Shown here: piece by piece, positions 17,218 to 26,685 of the stretch
Layout: each line of letters starts with the position of its first letter
Position numbering within the stretch: the first letter of the stretch is position 1
Assembly (NCBI RefSeq): GCF_042432495.1
Contig: NZ_JBHLXC010000012.1
Span: 387,226-451,225, forward strand
Direction of reading: 5' to 3'
DNA: 64,000 bases
Origin: Pseudochelatococcus lubricantis
GTDB taxonomy: Bacteria > Pseudomonadota > Alphaproteobacteria > Rhizobiales > Beijerinckiaceae
The notes under the pieces: generated by a model
What the model was told of the DNA's origin: nothing
What the model saw: only the letters and a program-made list of their open reading frames with translations
Database searches by the model: none
Translations under genes and position numbers: made by a program

Positions 17218-17260
17218 AAGCGTTTGATCACACGTTGATTTCGAGTGATTTATGCTGGAA

Positions 17261-17274
17261 TTGGTTGCGGGGGC
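17261..17274. repeat. 14-bp direct repeat, candidate left attachment site
   Basis: TTGGTTGCGGGGGC is identical to 29936-29949, where it forms the CCA end and acceptor stem of a tRNA-Met fragment. Here it is followed by TCGCAACC, making a small hairpin. It lies about 700 bases from the integrase gene, as expected for one end of an integrated island. Confidence 0.55.
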
Positions 17275-17393
17275 TCGCAACCATCTTAACTTGCGTTATT
17301 ATTCAAGGGATTATCCCCTCTTGTCGCAGATGACTACAGCGTCCCGCTGGGGACTGTTTCGCAGCGCTGCGTAGAAGCTATTGCTGTCCAATG

Positions 17394-17699
17394 TCACCTT
17401 TTCGGACATAGCCAGGCTCCCACGGTGCAGATCGTTTGATCACCTTCCACCATCTCTGCGACCGGCCAAGCTGGCGCCGACAAAATTTCCATGAAATCGG
17501 CATATCCTTCGGGACTCGTGCTGATCAGACGATCGTCCATCAGGACTTCCTTGGCGGCACGCACGGCAGCGTCACACACGAAGTCTGCTCGCGACCAGCC
17601 GCGCAGCACGGCTGCGTGATCAATCATCGCTGCATCCGCTTCGGGCAGGAGCATTGAGATCGAATATTCCTCGCGTTCGTTGGTCACGGTCACCCTCAT
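17394..17699 (-). CDS. DUF1778 antitoxin (TacA-like), orphan
   Basis: A 101-residue ribbon-helix-helix antitoxin of the DUF1778 family. The core SISMLLPEADAAMIDHAAVL and ADFVCDAAVRAAKEVLMDDR is characteristic. ATG 17699 is the family-like start; the open frame extends further upstream without conserved sequence. DUF1778 antitoxins normally precede a GNAT acetyltransferase toxin, but only about 120 bases of non-coding sequence separate this stop from the candidate att site, so the toxin is missing. The C-terminal ten residues diverge from the family, which suggests the end was replaced during a rearrangement. Confidence 0.75.
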   Translation of the reverse strand: MRVTVTNEREEYSISMLLPEADAAMIDHAAVLRGWSRADFVCDAAVRAAKEVLMDDRLISTSPEGYADFMEILSAPAWPVAEMVEGDQTICTVGAWLCPKR

Positions 17700-17957
17700 T
17701 TCTTTATGATCAGAGCAGCGCCCGCGTAGCGCCAAACGCAATACATGCCGCCCCGCTTCATCGATAAGGGGCTTTTCTCCTAACCTTATTAATCTGCCCC
17801 GATCCGGAATCGATTCGTTCCTTCTCATTGCGTTTAGTCCACCGAATATGCCTCGTTCAAGTTTCTCGCGCATGCTGGTGAAGTTCTGCCAGCAGCGCGC
17901 CGCTAGTGTCCTGTCGCCCCGCGACACCGACGTTTTCAGACCTATCTGCTCGGTCTC

Positions 17958-20141
17958 TTGGCCGCGCACATCCCGCCACCAAAGGCTGGAGGCGACTATG
18001 ACTGGATCACAATCGCTGGCACCTGTGGGATCAATCATGCTGGCCTGAAGCGGGCAGCTGGGGTTCTTGAGCCTGGCCTTGATGCGCTCAGCCGAGAGGT
18101 TGCCCGGCGAGGTGGCTCGGCCCGGATAAAGCCGAAGCGTGTCGCGACGCGTCGGACGCCCAACATTGTTTCCAATACGGCGCCGGTCCTCGTGGATGAA
18201 AAGCCTGCTCCACCACCGCGCAAGCGCGGCCCTCGTGCCAAACCGATTGTCGCGTTTCCAGAAGATGACGGAAAGCCGTGGACCGATCCGGTGTCCTTCG
18301 CTGACGCGCTCGATCTTCATATGCGTCGGCATAGCGACAGTGCGAAACACCTGGCGAAGGCCCTTGCATTTGTCACGAGCCATGTGGACGCGACCACGAT
18401 CCGGATGTGGAGGCGTGGTCTCAAGGTGCCTCGAGCGGCGCATAGCCTGGAGGTCCTCGGTCACATTGAGAAACGCTATCGGCTCACGGTCGGCTATTTT
18501 CGGGCGAAGCTTCCCCTCACTGATCGCTGTACCTCAGTGGGGATGATTTCTGGCGTCAGCCGCGCCGAGCGGCGGCGGCTCGCCTGGCATCTGCCGGCGG
18601 ATTTCGACCGCCGTACGCTACGGGAGCGCGAGGAGATCCTCGAATGGGTGCGGAAGGTAGTAATCTCGGGCTCCACCGAATATCGCCGCTTCCAAGCGGC
18701 GGCAATGAAGCAGCGTTATTCTATCCGCTTCCCCGGCTTACTACGCGAACCCCTGCGTCCGCGCGGTCTCTACCGCTTTTGCCGTGATGACGATGGTGCC
18801 TTGCCAGATCCTGACCTGGCGGCGGCCGCCGTCGATGCACCGCCTCCGCTTGCGCAAGAGATGGCCGATCTCGTTCGCTTCAAGACCTCGACGCTGACCG
18901 CCTTCGTCTATCAGCGGAGTGGCGTATGGGGCGAGGAAACCGCCTCGCAGAGGATCGAGCATCTGGGCTTGATGTTCGGTGCCCTGGCGGCGGCGCCGAG
19001 CGGGGCCGTTGTTGGCTTCGGCGTTCCATTGGAATGCCTGACCTTCGGCCTTCTGGTCTTCCCGGTCGTCTGGGATTGGTACATCCAGTGGCGTGAACGC
19101 CGGCGCGGTTTTTATACCGCCTGGGAGGTCGACATGCTGCGCATCGCTGTCGCCCTGACCCGCGTGGATACGGGCTGGTTGCGCCAAAATCCGCAGCTCG
19201 CCGAGCGGATCAGGCCGATCCCTAATCTTGTCACCGAGCGTGACATCGCCACCGTCCGAGCCAATTGGCCCGGCGCCTGCGAGCAGATGCACAAGCACGG
19301 ACTGGCCCGGGCGCGCGAGGTGCAGCGCGTGGCCCGGATCCATCGCGATCCCTTCGAGCCGATCATGGTGGTGCTGGAGGCCGACAGCCCCGTGGGCGAG
19401 TATCGGAAGATCACCGAGGAGGTCATCCGTCTTATGCCGGACGAGAAGCGCTACCCGCGCGCCGCTGCCGAGACGGTGCGAGCCTTCCTGATGCTCCGGC
19501 TCGGCCTGCATCTCGGGCTACGCCAGAAGAACCTGCGACAGCTTCTCGTTTGTCCTCGCGGACACATTCCTAGCTCGGAGCGTCGCCTCACGGAACTGAA
19601 GCGCGGCGAACTGCGCTGGAACGACCGTGACCACGGCTGGGAGGTGTTCATCCCCGCGGTTGCGTTCAAGAATGCCAACTCATCTTTCTTCGGCAGCAAG
19701 CCGTTCCGGCTGATCCTGCCGGATCTCGGCGGGCTCTACCACTATCTCGACGCCTATATCGACCGGCACCGGAGAACGCTGCTCAAAAACGCCGCCGATC
19801 CCGGCACGCTGTTCGTGAAGACGGTGAAGCTCACCAGCAAGGACGCGGCCTATTGCCAGAACACCTTCTATGAAGCTTGGCGTATCGCCATCCAGCGGTA
19901 CGGCATCCACAACCCCTATACGGGTCGTGGCGCCATCAAGGGTCTTCTGCCGCACGGCCCGCACAATGTCCGCGACGTGCTCGCCACCCATATCCTGAAG
20001 CAGACCGGCTCCTATGAGCAGGCGAGCTATGCCATCCAGGACACGCCCGACATGGTGGCCAAGCACTATGGGCGCTTCCTGCCGCAGGATAAGGCGGCGC
20101 TTGCCGCGCAAATCCTCAATCGCGTGTGGGAGGCGGCGTAG
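17958..20141 (+). CDS. Large site-specific tyrosine recombinase (integrase)
   Basis: A 727-residue tyrosine recombinase. The catalytic domain occupies the C-terminal third: the first arginine in LHLGLRQKNLRQLL, the HxxR motif in HGPHNVRDVLATHIL and the tyrosine in KHYGRFLP. The long N-terminal part is rich in basic residues and likely binds arm sites. The listed start is a TTG; the frame is open back to 17907, and homologous-looking sequence continues in another frame before that (see findings), so the true N-terminus may be frameshifted. Its place just inside the left candidate att site makes it the probable integrase of the island ending at the tRNA-Met fragment near 29940. Confidence 0.8.
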   Translation: MAAHIPPPKAGGDYDWITIAGTCGINHAGLKRAAGVLEPGLDALSREVARRGGSARIKPKRVATRRTPNIVSNTAPVLVDEKPAPPPRKRGPRAKPIVAFPEDDGKPWTDPVSFADALDLHMRRHSDSAKHLAKALAFVTSHVDATTIRMWRRGLKVPRAAHSLEVLGHIEKRYRLTVGYFRAKLPLTDRCTSVGMISGVSRAERRRLAWHLPADFDRRTLREREEILEWVRKVVISGSTEYRRFQAAAMKQRYSIRFPGLLREPLRPRGLYRFCRDDDGALPDPDLAAAAVDAPPPLAQEMADLVRFKTSTLTAFVYQRSGVWGEETASQRIEHLGLMFGALAAAPSGAVVGFGVPLECLTFGLLVFPVVWDWYIQWRERRRGFYTAWEVDMLRIAVALTRVDTGWLRQNPQLAERIRPIPNLVTERDIATVRANWPGACEQMHKHGLARAREVQRVARIHRDPFEPIMVVLEADSPVGEYRKITEEVIRLMPDEKRYPRAAAETVRAFLMLRLGLHLGLRQKNLRQLLVCPRGHIPSSERRLTELKRGELRWNDRDHGWEVFIPAVAFKNANSSFFGSKPFRLILPDLGGLYHYLDAYIDRHRRTLLKNAADPGTLFVKTVKLTSKDAAYCQNTFYEAWRIAIQRYGIHNPYTGRGAIKGLLPHGPHNVRDVLATHILKQTGSYEQASYAIQDTPDMVAKHYGRFLPQDKAALAAQILNRVWEAA

Positions 20142-20504
20142 CGGCATCAACTCACTGCTTGAAGCAGTGTTCCCGGTCGCACTTTGTGGGATGCCGAGTG
20201 TCGAAAGTTGACCCCTTGCAGACGTTGGGAGCGTCTGCTTTCAGTCAGCCAACTCAGCTAGTACGAGAGACTACAGCTGACCCGTTGGTGGCTCAGGGAG
20301 CATCGGCCTCCCAGGGCTTTAACCAGCGAAATGATTTTTATTGGCTCACATTATAAGCCTTGATCTGAGCCCTTCATCTCGTCGGCCCCTTCCAGCGAGG
20401 CATCCCGAGGCCGTGCTGATTCGATTTTACCTTTCGTCGTGACAGTCTCGAATTCCTCAGCAAAAATATGATACGGGGCAGGGTTTGATGGTGAGGGGCA
20501 GGTC
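20142..20504. other. Non-coding stretch after the integrase
   Basis: About 360 bases with no credible gene. A short repeat ACTGCTTGAAGCAGT (20153-20167) is palindromic and may be a weak terminator of the integrase. The rest must hold the promoter of the four-TM gene that begins at 20505. Confidence 0.4.
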
Positions 20505-21300
20505 GTGACACGAAGCGATCCAATTGGACCAGAATTCTATATTCCGCTAAGAGCTGCCGAAAGAGTGTCCGACGTTGCATTCTATCTCGCAGCAGCGCTA
20601 TCGATCATAGTACTACTTATCGACAAGACATCACAACCAAAGTTTTATGGAGCAGTTCAAGCTACGTTCGTGGTAGCGGTCGTCGGAATATTTGCAAGCG
20701 GCATCGTGATACGAACGTACTTCGCGTCTCGTGCGCATTCGAGCCGATTTGCTGACTTCGTTTCCAATGCGTTTTCCGTTCCCCTCGTCCCGTCTCCGTC
20801 CGAAGGCTATTATACCCCCCCCTGAGGGCGATTCATTCCTCCGCATGGGTGCATCTGTTCTGGAGAACACGCTCTTCACTAAATCGATTCTTGGGAGAAT
20901 GTTGCATTTCGAACGAACTCGCATTTGCGTCTATATACTCGCCTGGCTATGGGCCGCGGTCTATCGCGCCACGGACTTAGAATTGCTGGCCGTCGCCGCG
21001 CAGGTCTTGTTTAGCGAGCAGTTGCTTTCACGGTGGGTGCGCATGGAATGGCTTCGCTCAAGAGCGGAGCGCCTCTATGAAGATCTGTACGCGCTCATCC
21101 AATCCACCTCGGATCTGAGCAGTAAAGAGTTTCGTGCCCGCGTCATCGAGACTCTAATCCGTTACGAAACGAGCAAGGCTCAAGCGGGTTTGTCACTCTC
21201 AACCGGCGTGTTTAACAAACTGAATCCCGAGCTCTCACACAAATGGCGCTCCTTGTGCGATCAGCTCGGAATCACCCCATCTAGGGACCCGACGGACTGA
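20505..21300 (+). pseudogene. Four-TM membrane protein split by a frameshift in a C8 run
   Basis: The first frame starts at GTG 20505 after GAGGGG and ends at 20825 as SPSEGYYTPP followed by a stop. The second frame continues with EGDSFLRMGASVLENTLFTK to 21300. The junction is a run of eight C at 20815-20822; removing one C gives a continuous protein of about 265 residues. Four hydrophobic segments are visible: FYLAAALSIIVLL, ATFVVAVVGIFASGIVI, ICVYILAWLWAAVY and LLAVAAQVLFSEQLL, followed by a soluble helical tail. The layout resembles small pore-forming effectors of defence loci, but the family is not recognised. It could be a true mutation, phase variation or a sequencing error. It converges on the PLD gene with a 40-base tail overlap. 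Confidence 0.55.
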
Positions 21301-23021
21301 CTCATTTTCTCGCCGCGCGTATCACGCAATTTTTCGACCAGAGTTGAACGAATTCCCGGCCCCATGATCAGCGCGCCGATTTCGGCGCCACGTGCCCGTC
21401 CCGCATCAACAGACGTTGCCATCCAGTTGAAACTTGAGATCACGAGATTGTCTTCATCCCAGCCTAGGTACTTCGCGTGGGCATCATCGACGCGGACAAT
21501 TTTGATGCCGCGTTTGGCAATTTCAGCTGGTGCGGGCTCGTGGCCTTCCTCAAGTAGGAATTTGCTTGGGCGGGTATACTGGAGCCGGACGTCGACCCCT
21601 CGGGATGCAGCCGTTTCCATCGGGACGAGCACAGACGTCTCCGCTGACAAGCCATACAGATCACACGCAATATCTATCTCTTTGGACGCACGGTCGCGTG
21701 CGAGAGTTACGCATCCATAGTGATCATAATCGGTTATAATAGAAAGCGAGTATTCACCGACTTCAGGGTGAGTGCGAGTCTTCATCTTTAGCGCCGACAA
21801 AATATGATTGAGTTGTCGCGCGGTCGCACTCCAATTGCCGACTGCTGGAAGCTGGTTAGAAAGCAAACGACTCAGCACCTTCGACGCGAACAGGGCGCTG
21901 CGTGTCCGCAACGATACCTCCAGCCAATCGAATTCCGAGGAGAGAAAATTGCAGCTGCCGACTACCGTGGTCCATTGCCCGGTGTCGCGATCGTCATAGA
22001 GCAGCACCTTAGCGTGAGATCCCGACGAGTGTGAGGACAGCCGGATTCGGCCCCTGGCACCGGGTGGCAGTCCCGCAAGCACAGCCGCAGCATCTGAAAA
22101 TTTTCTGGGCGGCCCGCCAAGTTCTGGATCCGCATGCAGACCCCAGAGCAACTCTACCCGGACCTTGCGTCTTGCTGCACGCTCGAAATCGGGCAGTAGG
22201 TTGCGAAGGGTGTCAGCGCTGAGAAAACATGAGTGGACCACGATTGTTGATTTCGTTCGCTCCAACGAATCTCGAAGCAGCTGAAGGTGAGCCGGGCCAC
22301 CGACGATAATGTCATCAGCGGTGAGAGCGTCCCGCGCCACCTCCTGAACCATATGCGACTTCGCCGAATAGGCGGCGCTGTCATCATCTATGAGTTCTGT
22401 CGACGCTTCTACCAAACTGGCCCGCAAGCCAAGAGGAGCATTTGGAGGAAGGCCAGCCTGCACCTCATTGAAAGCTATTCCAACGCGGGCGTACGGCAAA
22501 GACGGGGTGCGAAACTGCGGTGTCGTTGGCTCCAGGCTCTCGTCGAGGTTTAAGCGAAAGAGGTCTCGCAAGGCAGCATCATTGGGCTCGAACGTATGGA
22601 GGAGTGCCGGAAGCCTGACGGCATCAGCCGGAAGGTCCCTCTCGTAAACGAGATCTAGGTCGTCGGCCCGCATCCAGTGGCCTGTCAGCCTCTCCACGCA
22701 AACGGAATCCCAGCGAATGTTTTTTTGTAAACGCTCTGGAAGGGTCCTCTCTTTGGCGTGTCTCTGCCCCGCCGGGGTGGCGGCGAAGTAGATCTTATCG
22801 TTGTCGCTTCGCACCTCGATCCAATTGGCGCGCAAGAGATTGATCAAGGCTTCGACGACGAGCCTGTGAGGGACGTTGGCTATCACCGCGAGCTCAGAAG
22901 CCGTGTGCTTTGCCACCGTGCTCTCGATAAGGAGCATATGCTCAATGAGGCTCCAGCGGCGGCCAAAGCTGTAGAGATAGCTCACTGCCATCCTGTAAAG
23001 CGGGACATAGAGATATTTCAC
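21261..23021 (-). CDS. mkoB: Phospholipase D-like protein, Mokosh MkoB-like
   Basis: A 586-residue protein. An N-terminal winged-helix-like region (about residues 20-75) precedes two PLD halves. Each carries an HxK motif: SHAKVLLYDD near residue 335 with a downstream VGSCNF, and AHAKYLGWDEDN near residue 512 with ISSFNW. Both halves of the HKD active site are therefore present. It overlaps the kinase-helicase gene by ATGA. A helicase with kinase domain plus a separate PLD protein is the described make-up of type I Mokosh anti-phage systems. PLD proteins in such loci are thought to act as nucleases. The Mokosh call rests on architecture only. Confidence 0.75.
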   Translation of the reverse strand: MKYLYVPLYRMAVSYLYSFGRRWSLIEHMLLIESTVAKHTASELAVIANVPHRLVVEALINLLRANWIEVRSDNDKIYFAATPAGQRHAKERTLPERLQKNIRWDSVCVERLTGHWMRADDLDLVYERDLPADAVRLPALLHTFEPNDAALRDLFRLNLDESLEPTTPQFRTPSLPYARVGIAFNEVQAGLPPNAPLGLRASLVEASTELIDDDSAAYSAKSHMVQEVARDALTADDIIVGGPAHLQLLRDSLERTKSTIVVHSCFLSADTLRNLLPDFERAARRKVRVELLWGLHADPELGGPPRKFSDAAAVLAGLPPGARGRIRLSSHSSGSHAKVLLYDDRDTGQWTTVVGSCNFLSSEFDWLEVSLRTRSALFASKVLSRLLSNQLPAVGNWSATARQLNHILSALKMKTRTHPEVGEYSLSIITDYDHYGCVTLARDRASKEIDIACDLYGLSAETSVLVPMETAASRGVDVRLQYTRPSKFLLEEGHEPAPAEIAKRGIKIVRVDDAHAKYLGWDEDNLVISSFNWMATSVDAGRARGAEIGALIMGPGIRSTLVEKLRDTRGEKMSQSVGSLDGVIPS

Positions 23022-26000
23022 TGAGTTGCCCTCACTCTGGACAGGATGTGTGCTTTCTCCGCTGATGCCATCTCCTTCATCATCCGACCAATATACGCGT
23101 GCTCATCATATTCACTGGTGGTCGCGTTACATCGCGACGTAAAGAAGTCCCAGCTTCCAACGATGATGAGCTTCTGCTTTGCGCGGCTCAGCAGCACGTT
23201 CATTCGATTCTTTTCTTTAAGAAACCCCAGGCTTTTCCAGGGAACGAGGGCATTATTTCGTACAAGGCTAACGATCACGATGTCAGCCTCAGAGCCTTGG
23301 AATTCGTCGACCGTCGCGCCCATTCTTTTTCCATGGCCGAGGTCAAATGGGGACTTAAACATGTGTGGGAGCCGGCCGGACGCGTACGCTCGCTCGACGG
23401 CTGTTCTGATAGCCTGCAACTGGCCGTTATACGGGGACAGAATTTGTAGCTCGCAGGGCTCCTCGCCACGGGGATGAATCTGCTCAAGAACCTTGACCAC
23501 TAATTCGGCCTCTGGTTTCGAGACAAAGAGACCTTCGACCTCACCTTCGGCGAACTCCTCCTTTTGCTCCCACGGAATATCGCACCAAACCACTCGCTGC
23601 TCTGGCAGCCAGGACGTTGAAGGAATCGTAAAGGGCGTGGGACCTTTGAAGCGATCGTGCGTTTCGGGCGGTGAGTGCAAAATAGTTCCGCCCTCTTCGT
23701 CAGGATAGAACACTCTCCCGACCAGTTGGGCGATGTGCGGGTGCATACGGTGTTGGTCGGTCAGAATCGCAGCGGGCGAATCCTCCGCGCCACCTGATGC
23801 GCTTCGCGTAAAGATCGTCTCAAACAGTTTGACCATACGCGCCCATTCCGCACAGCGGTCGATGAATGGGTCCCGATCCTCATCGTCCGCCACCAGTGAG
23901 GGATCTACCAATCCCGGGGCAAATCGAGCGCCGCCCTGTATTGCCTTCCGAACCTTGAGGGGGTCCCCGAGTAGATCCGTAAAGCGTCGGACATTGAACG
24001 GCGGAAGCTGGTGATGGTCCCCGATCAAAAGCAGTCGATGGCTCTCCTGCAGGGCGGTCGCCATGTCGAACCCGTGCGCCTTGCCTGCCTCTTCAATAAT
24101 CGACCAGTCAAAACGCCGGCCTCGGCCGGCGAGGTCGGCCAGCTCAGGCGAATTGAGCGTTGAAAAGGTGAGGTTGGCAGCGTCTTGCACCAGAACCTGC
24201 ATCGTCCGGACATCTGTATCGGCGTCTGGGCTCCTGCTGCTGCCATGGTCTGCTGCGGAAGACAGCCTGTCCTGCAGGTGCGCCGGCGATCGCCGCGCCA
24301 AATCGCTGTCATTAAGCTGACGGAGAAGGGCCTCAGTGACCATCTCCGAACTGTCGCCATCGCCATCGTCGGCCCCTAAGCGCAGAACAATAGGTCGGTG
24401 GTGGTTGTCGTGGCCAGCAAAGACCTTTGAAAGTTTGTCGCGGACGTCATCTACGGTGTGGTGAGAATGCGCAGTGATAAGTATCTGCGCACTTGAGTCG
24501 ACACCGAAGAGTCGATCGGCAAACGCTTTGATCAACGTTGTCTTGCCCGTACCAGGTGGACCCTGGATGGCAAAAGAAGGTTGAGTCCGCCAAAGTCGCT
24601 GAAGGGCTGTGAGCTTGGAATCGTCGAGCGGTATCGTCGCTTTCGGCGACGGAAGGCCATCCGAATTGTTGCGTGTCACTTCACGCGGGGATGTGACGAG
24701 GCGCAACAGCCCTTCAAAAAGTCGCAAATCCTCGATTGCTTTGTGCCTTCGACGGATTTGCGCAAGTGTCCCGCCGTGATTTCGAGCCAGATAGGCCCGC
24801 CCCTCCCGGACCGCGGCGGCGCCTTGAGTTCGAAAATAGTAGCGCGGCCCTTTCGTGTCGGGTTTGGCTCGCACGAACCGCCAAGTGGTTGTCGAGGTGT
24901 CACTGCCGATCGTGTGCCGGTCAAGGAATGAGTAACGGTCTTGCTTTGGGTCTTCCTCATCATCAGCAGAGACCGCTTCTGCTCCCAGCTTGAACCAGTC
25001 CTGAACCTGCTCTGGAGGAGGATCAAGATTGAGGAACTGCGCTAAGTCTGCTCGCTCAGGCTCTCGAACTGGAGTTACGATGATCGTCGTGTCGTTGGTG
25101 CCCTTATCAATCTCCAGGATGTCAACGGCACAAATCTGCGCGACGGTCAGTACCGTATCGAGCTGTTGTGTAATTCGGAAAAACTCGTGCACGGTACGTA
25201 GATTATCTGGAAGCTCGGTCCGTTGAGCGCGGATAGGAAATACCCTGTCCCATTGGGCCGACCTATCTCGCGCTGATCGAATGTTCTTCCGAACGTGCGG
25301 AAAAAGCTGAACGTCCAGCTTGCGCTGGCCCAAGCTGAAAAGCTGATCATCCGAATTGATCCGAGGAACCCGTTCGATGCCGTCGCAAAAGCCGATGTCC
25401 CATGTCGTTAGATTGTCAACCGACCAATTACGAACGCGGTACTCGAGCTTCTCGCCCTTTAGCACATAGTACGGCGATGGAACGGTGCGACCAATGACAC
25501 GGACGTCGCCTCTCAGGTCACTGCGTATCCAGTCCCGCTGCGCGACGGGGTCATGCGCACTTGCTTTCCCCTCAGAAACAACTTCGATCGTCCGGGCAAT
25601 GTCCAGGTCTGAGCTGAGGCGCACAGCGACTAGTAGACCCCTGCCGGACGAGGAAGTCACGGCGCCAAGATCACGGATGATCTGCCGCAGCAACTGCTCG
25701 ATCTCTTCAGCATCAACGAGGCGTTGTTCCTGATTCTCTTCCAGCAGACGCCGAATAATATCCCGCTCAGCCTCGCGGAGATTCGTTAGGTTTTCAATAA
25801 GCGCGGGCAGCGCGGCTCGCTTCTTGGTGTTCCTGAGAGGCACACCAAAAAGTTCAGCGGCGGTCAAACCAAAGTCATACCAATCCGTCGCTGTGGAATA
25901 CTCGCCGTCCGGCTTGTCGAGCTCGGGAGCGCTGAACGCGCTCTTGCGCAAGACCTTTGACGCGCCGCTATCGGGTCCCGCGAGCCGCAAGGACCATTCA

Positions 26001-26509
26001 AACCCGCTCAGGCGAAATTCGCCCTGCCCATCCGGACTAACGAAAACCGAAGATGACGAAAGGGAGCGATGGAGCGTGCCTTCTCGATGGAGGATTGCTA
26101 GCGCTTCGGCTATCCGCAGCAACCCTTCCCAAAGCGGGCGACGTCGGCTTGCCTCGGCCAAGTTCAGGAGCCAATGATATCGGCTTCGGTTCTGCAACAC
26201 ATCGGCAAGGACCTGCCTGCGCCCGCCGTCGAGGATTGCAAAAAATTGCTTCTCGTCCGAATCCAGATCACGAAGCTTTACGAACAGTTCGGAGGCTCCC
26301 GGATAGCCTTGGAGCCGCATGAGGCCGCGCACCTCGCGATTCCATAGCGCTTGAACTGCAGCGCTATCGCTAGGGCCTTTTGTCCATAGTTTGGCGTAGT
26401 ATAGGTCCCCTTGGTCTTCCGCCTGCCAAAGGTCAGGAATTCCCCGCTTGGGGTCGCCGGGAACAATTTTTCGCGTCAACCTGTAACGCCCGACCCGTTG
26501 TTCCGCCAT
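23018..26509 (-). CDS. mkoA: Protein kinase-like/superfamily 1 helicase fusion, Mokosh MkoA-like
   Basis: An 1163-residue protein. Residues 1-270 form a protein-kinase-like fold with a VAIK-type lysine (YYAKLW, K40), but the catalytic loop reads HRSL (147-150) rather than HRDL and the DFG position reads SGF (168-170), so the kinase is probably inactive. The C-terminal half is a COG1112/UPF1-like helicase: Walker A GPPGTGKT (about 650), then IIEEAGK, GDHHQLPP, DQHRMHPHIA, DEFQGSEADIVIVS and RMNVLLSRAK. This matches type I Mokosh MkoA. It starts a two-gene operon with the PLD gene and lies downstream of the CBASS pair on the same strand, with 176 bases between them. Confidence 0.8.
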   Translation of the reverse strand: MAEQRVGRYRLTRKIVPGDPKRGIPDLWQAEDQGDLYYAKLWTKGPSDSAAVQALWNREVRGLMRLQGYPGASELFVKLRDLDSDEKQFFAILDGGRRQVLADVLQNRSRYHWLLNLAEASRRRPLWEGLLRIAEALAILHREGTLHRSLSSSSVFVSPDGQGEFRLSGFEWSLRLAGPDSGASKVLRKSAFSAPELDKPDGEYSTATDWYDFGLTAAELFGVPLRNTKKRAALPALIENLTNLREAERDIIRRLLEENQEQRLVDAEEIEQLLRQIIRDLGAVTSSSGRGLLVAVRLSSDLDIARTIEVVSEGKASAHDPVAQRDWIRSDLRGDVRVIGRTVPSPYYVLKGEKLEYRVRNWSVDNLTTWDIGFCDGIERVPRINSDDQLFSLGQRKLDVQLFPHVRKNIRSARDRSAQWDRVFPIRAQRTELPDNLRTVHEFFRITQQLDTVLTVAQICAVDILEIDKGTNDTTIIVTPVREPERADLAQFLNLDPPPEQVQDWFKLGAEAVSADDEEDPKQDRYSFLDRHTIGSDTSTTTWRFVRAKPDTKGPRYYFRTQGAAAVREGRAYLARNHGGTLAQIRRRHKAIEDLRLFEGLLRLVTSPREVTRNNSDGLPSPKATIPLDDSKLTALQRLWRTQPSFAIQGPPGTGKTTLIKAFADRLFGVDSSAQILITAHSHHTVDDVRDKLSKVFAGHDNHHRPIVLRLGADDGDGDSSEMVTEALLRQLNDSDLARRSPAHLQDRLSSAADHGSSRSPDADTDVRTMQVLVQDAANLTFSTLNSPELADLAGRGRRFDWSIIEEAGKAHGFDMATALQESHRLLLIGDHHQLPPFNVRRFTDLLGDPLKVRKAIQGGARFAPGLVDPSLVADDEDRDPFIDRCAEWARMVKLFETIFTRSASGGAEDSPAAILTDQHRMHPHIAQLVGRVFYPDEEGGTILHSPPETHDRFKGPTPFTIPSTSWLPEQRVVWCDIPWEQKEEFAEGEVEGLFVSKPEAELVVKVLEQIHPRGEEPCELQILSPYNGQLQAIRTAVERAYASGRLPHMFKSPFDLGHGKRMGATVDEFQGSEADIVIVSLVRNNALVPWKSLGFLKEKNRMNVLLSRAKQKLIIVGSWDFFTSRCNATTSEYDEHAYIGRMMKEMASAEKAHILSRVRATQ

Positions 26510-26685
26510 TCAGCCGCCCCCCCGCGGTCGTGCGCCCTGTTCTATCGGCGAACAGCCGACTGGGCTGATCGCCAGAAATTCCATTTTTTCACCGCGGCGC
26601 CACTAAGATCAATGGTGTTTGTCGCGAACCTTTAGTGCGGCAATCTGCGTGGAGGAGAGTTGCTGCGGGCGTGGTCCGCCTCAAC
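26510..26685 (-). promoter_or_regulatory. Spacer between the CBASS pair and the kinase-helicase gene
   Basis: A 176-base gap, long compared with the tight spacing inside each pair, so the kinase-helicase operon probably has its own promoter here. No clear operator or hairpin is seen, apart from a short inverted repeat TTCTATCGGCGAACAGCCGA near 26540. Confidence 0.35.

Noticed and set aside
17394..18464. A 356-codon reverse frame covering the antitoxin and the integrase start
   Set aside because: Only the last 101 codons match a family (DUF1778). The upstream part is antisense to the integrase.
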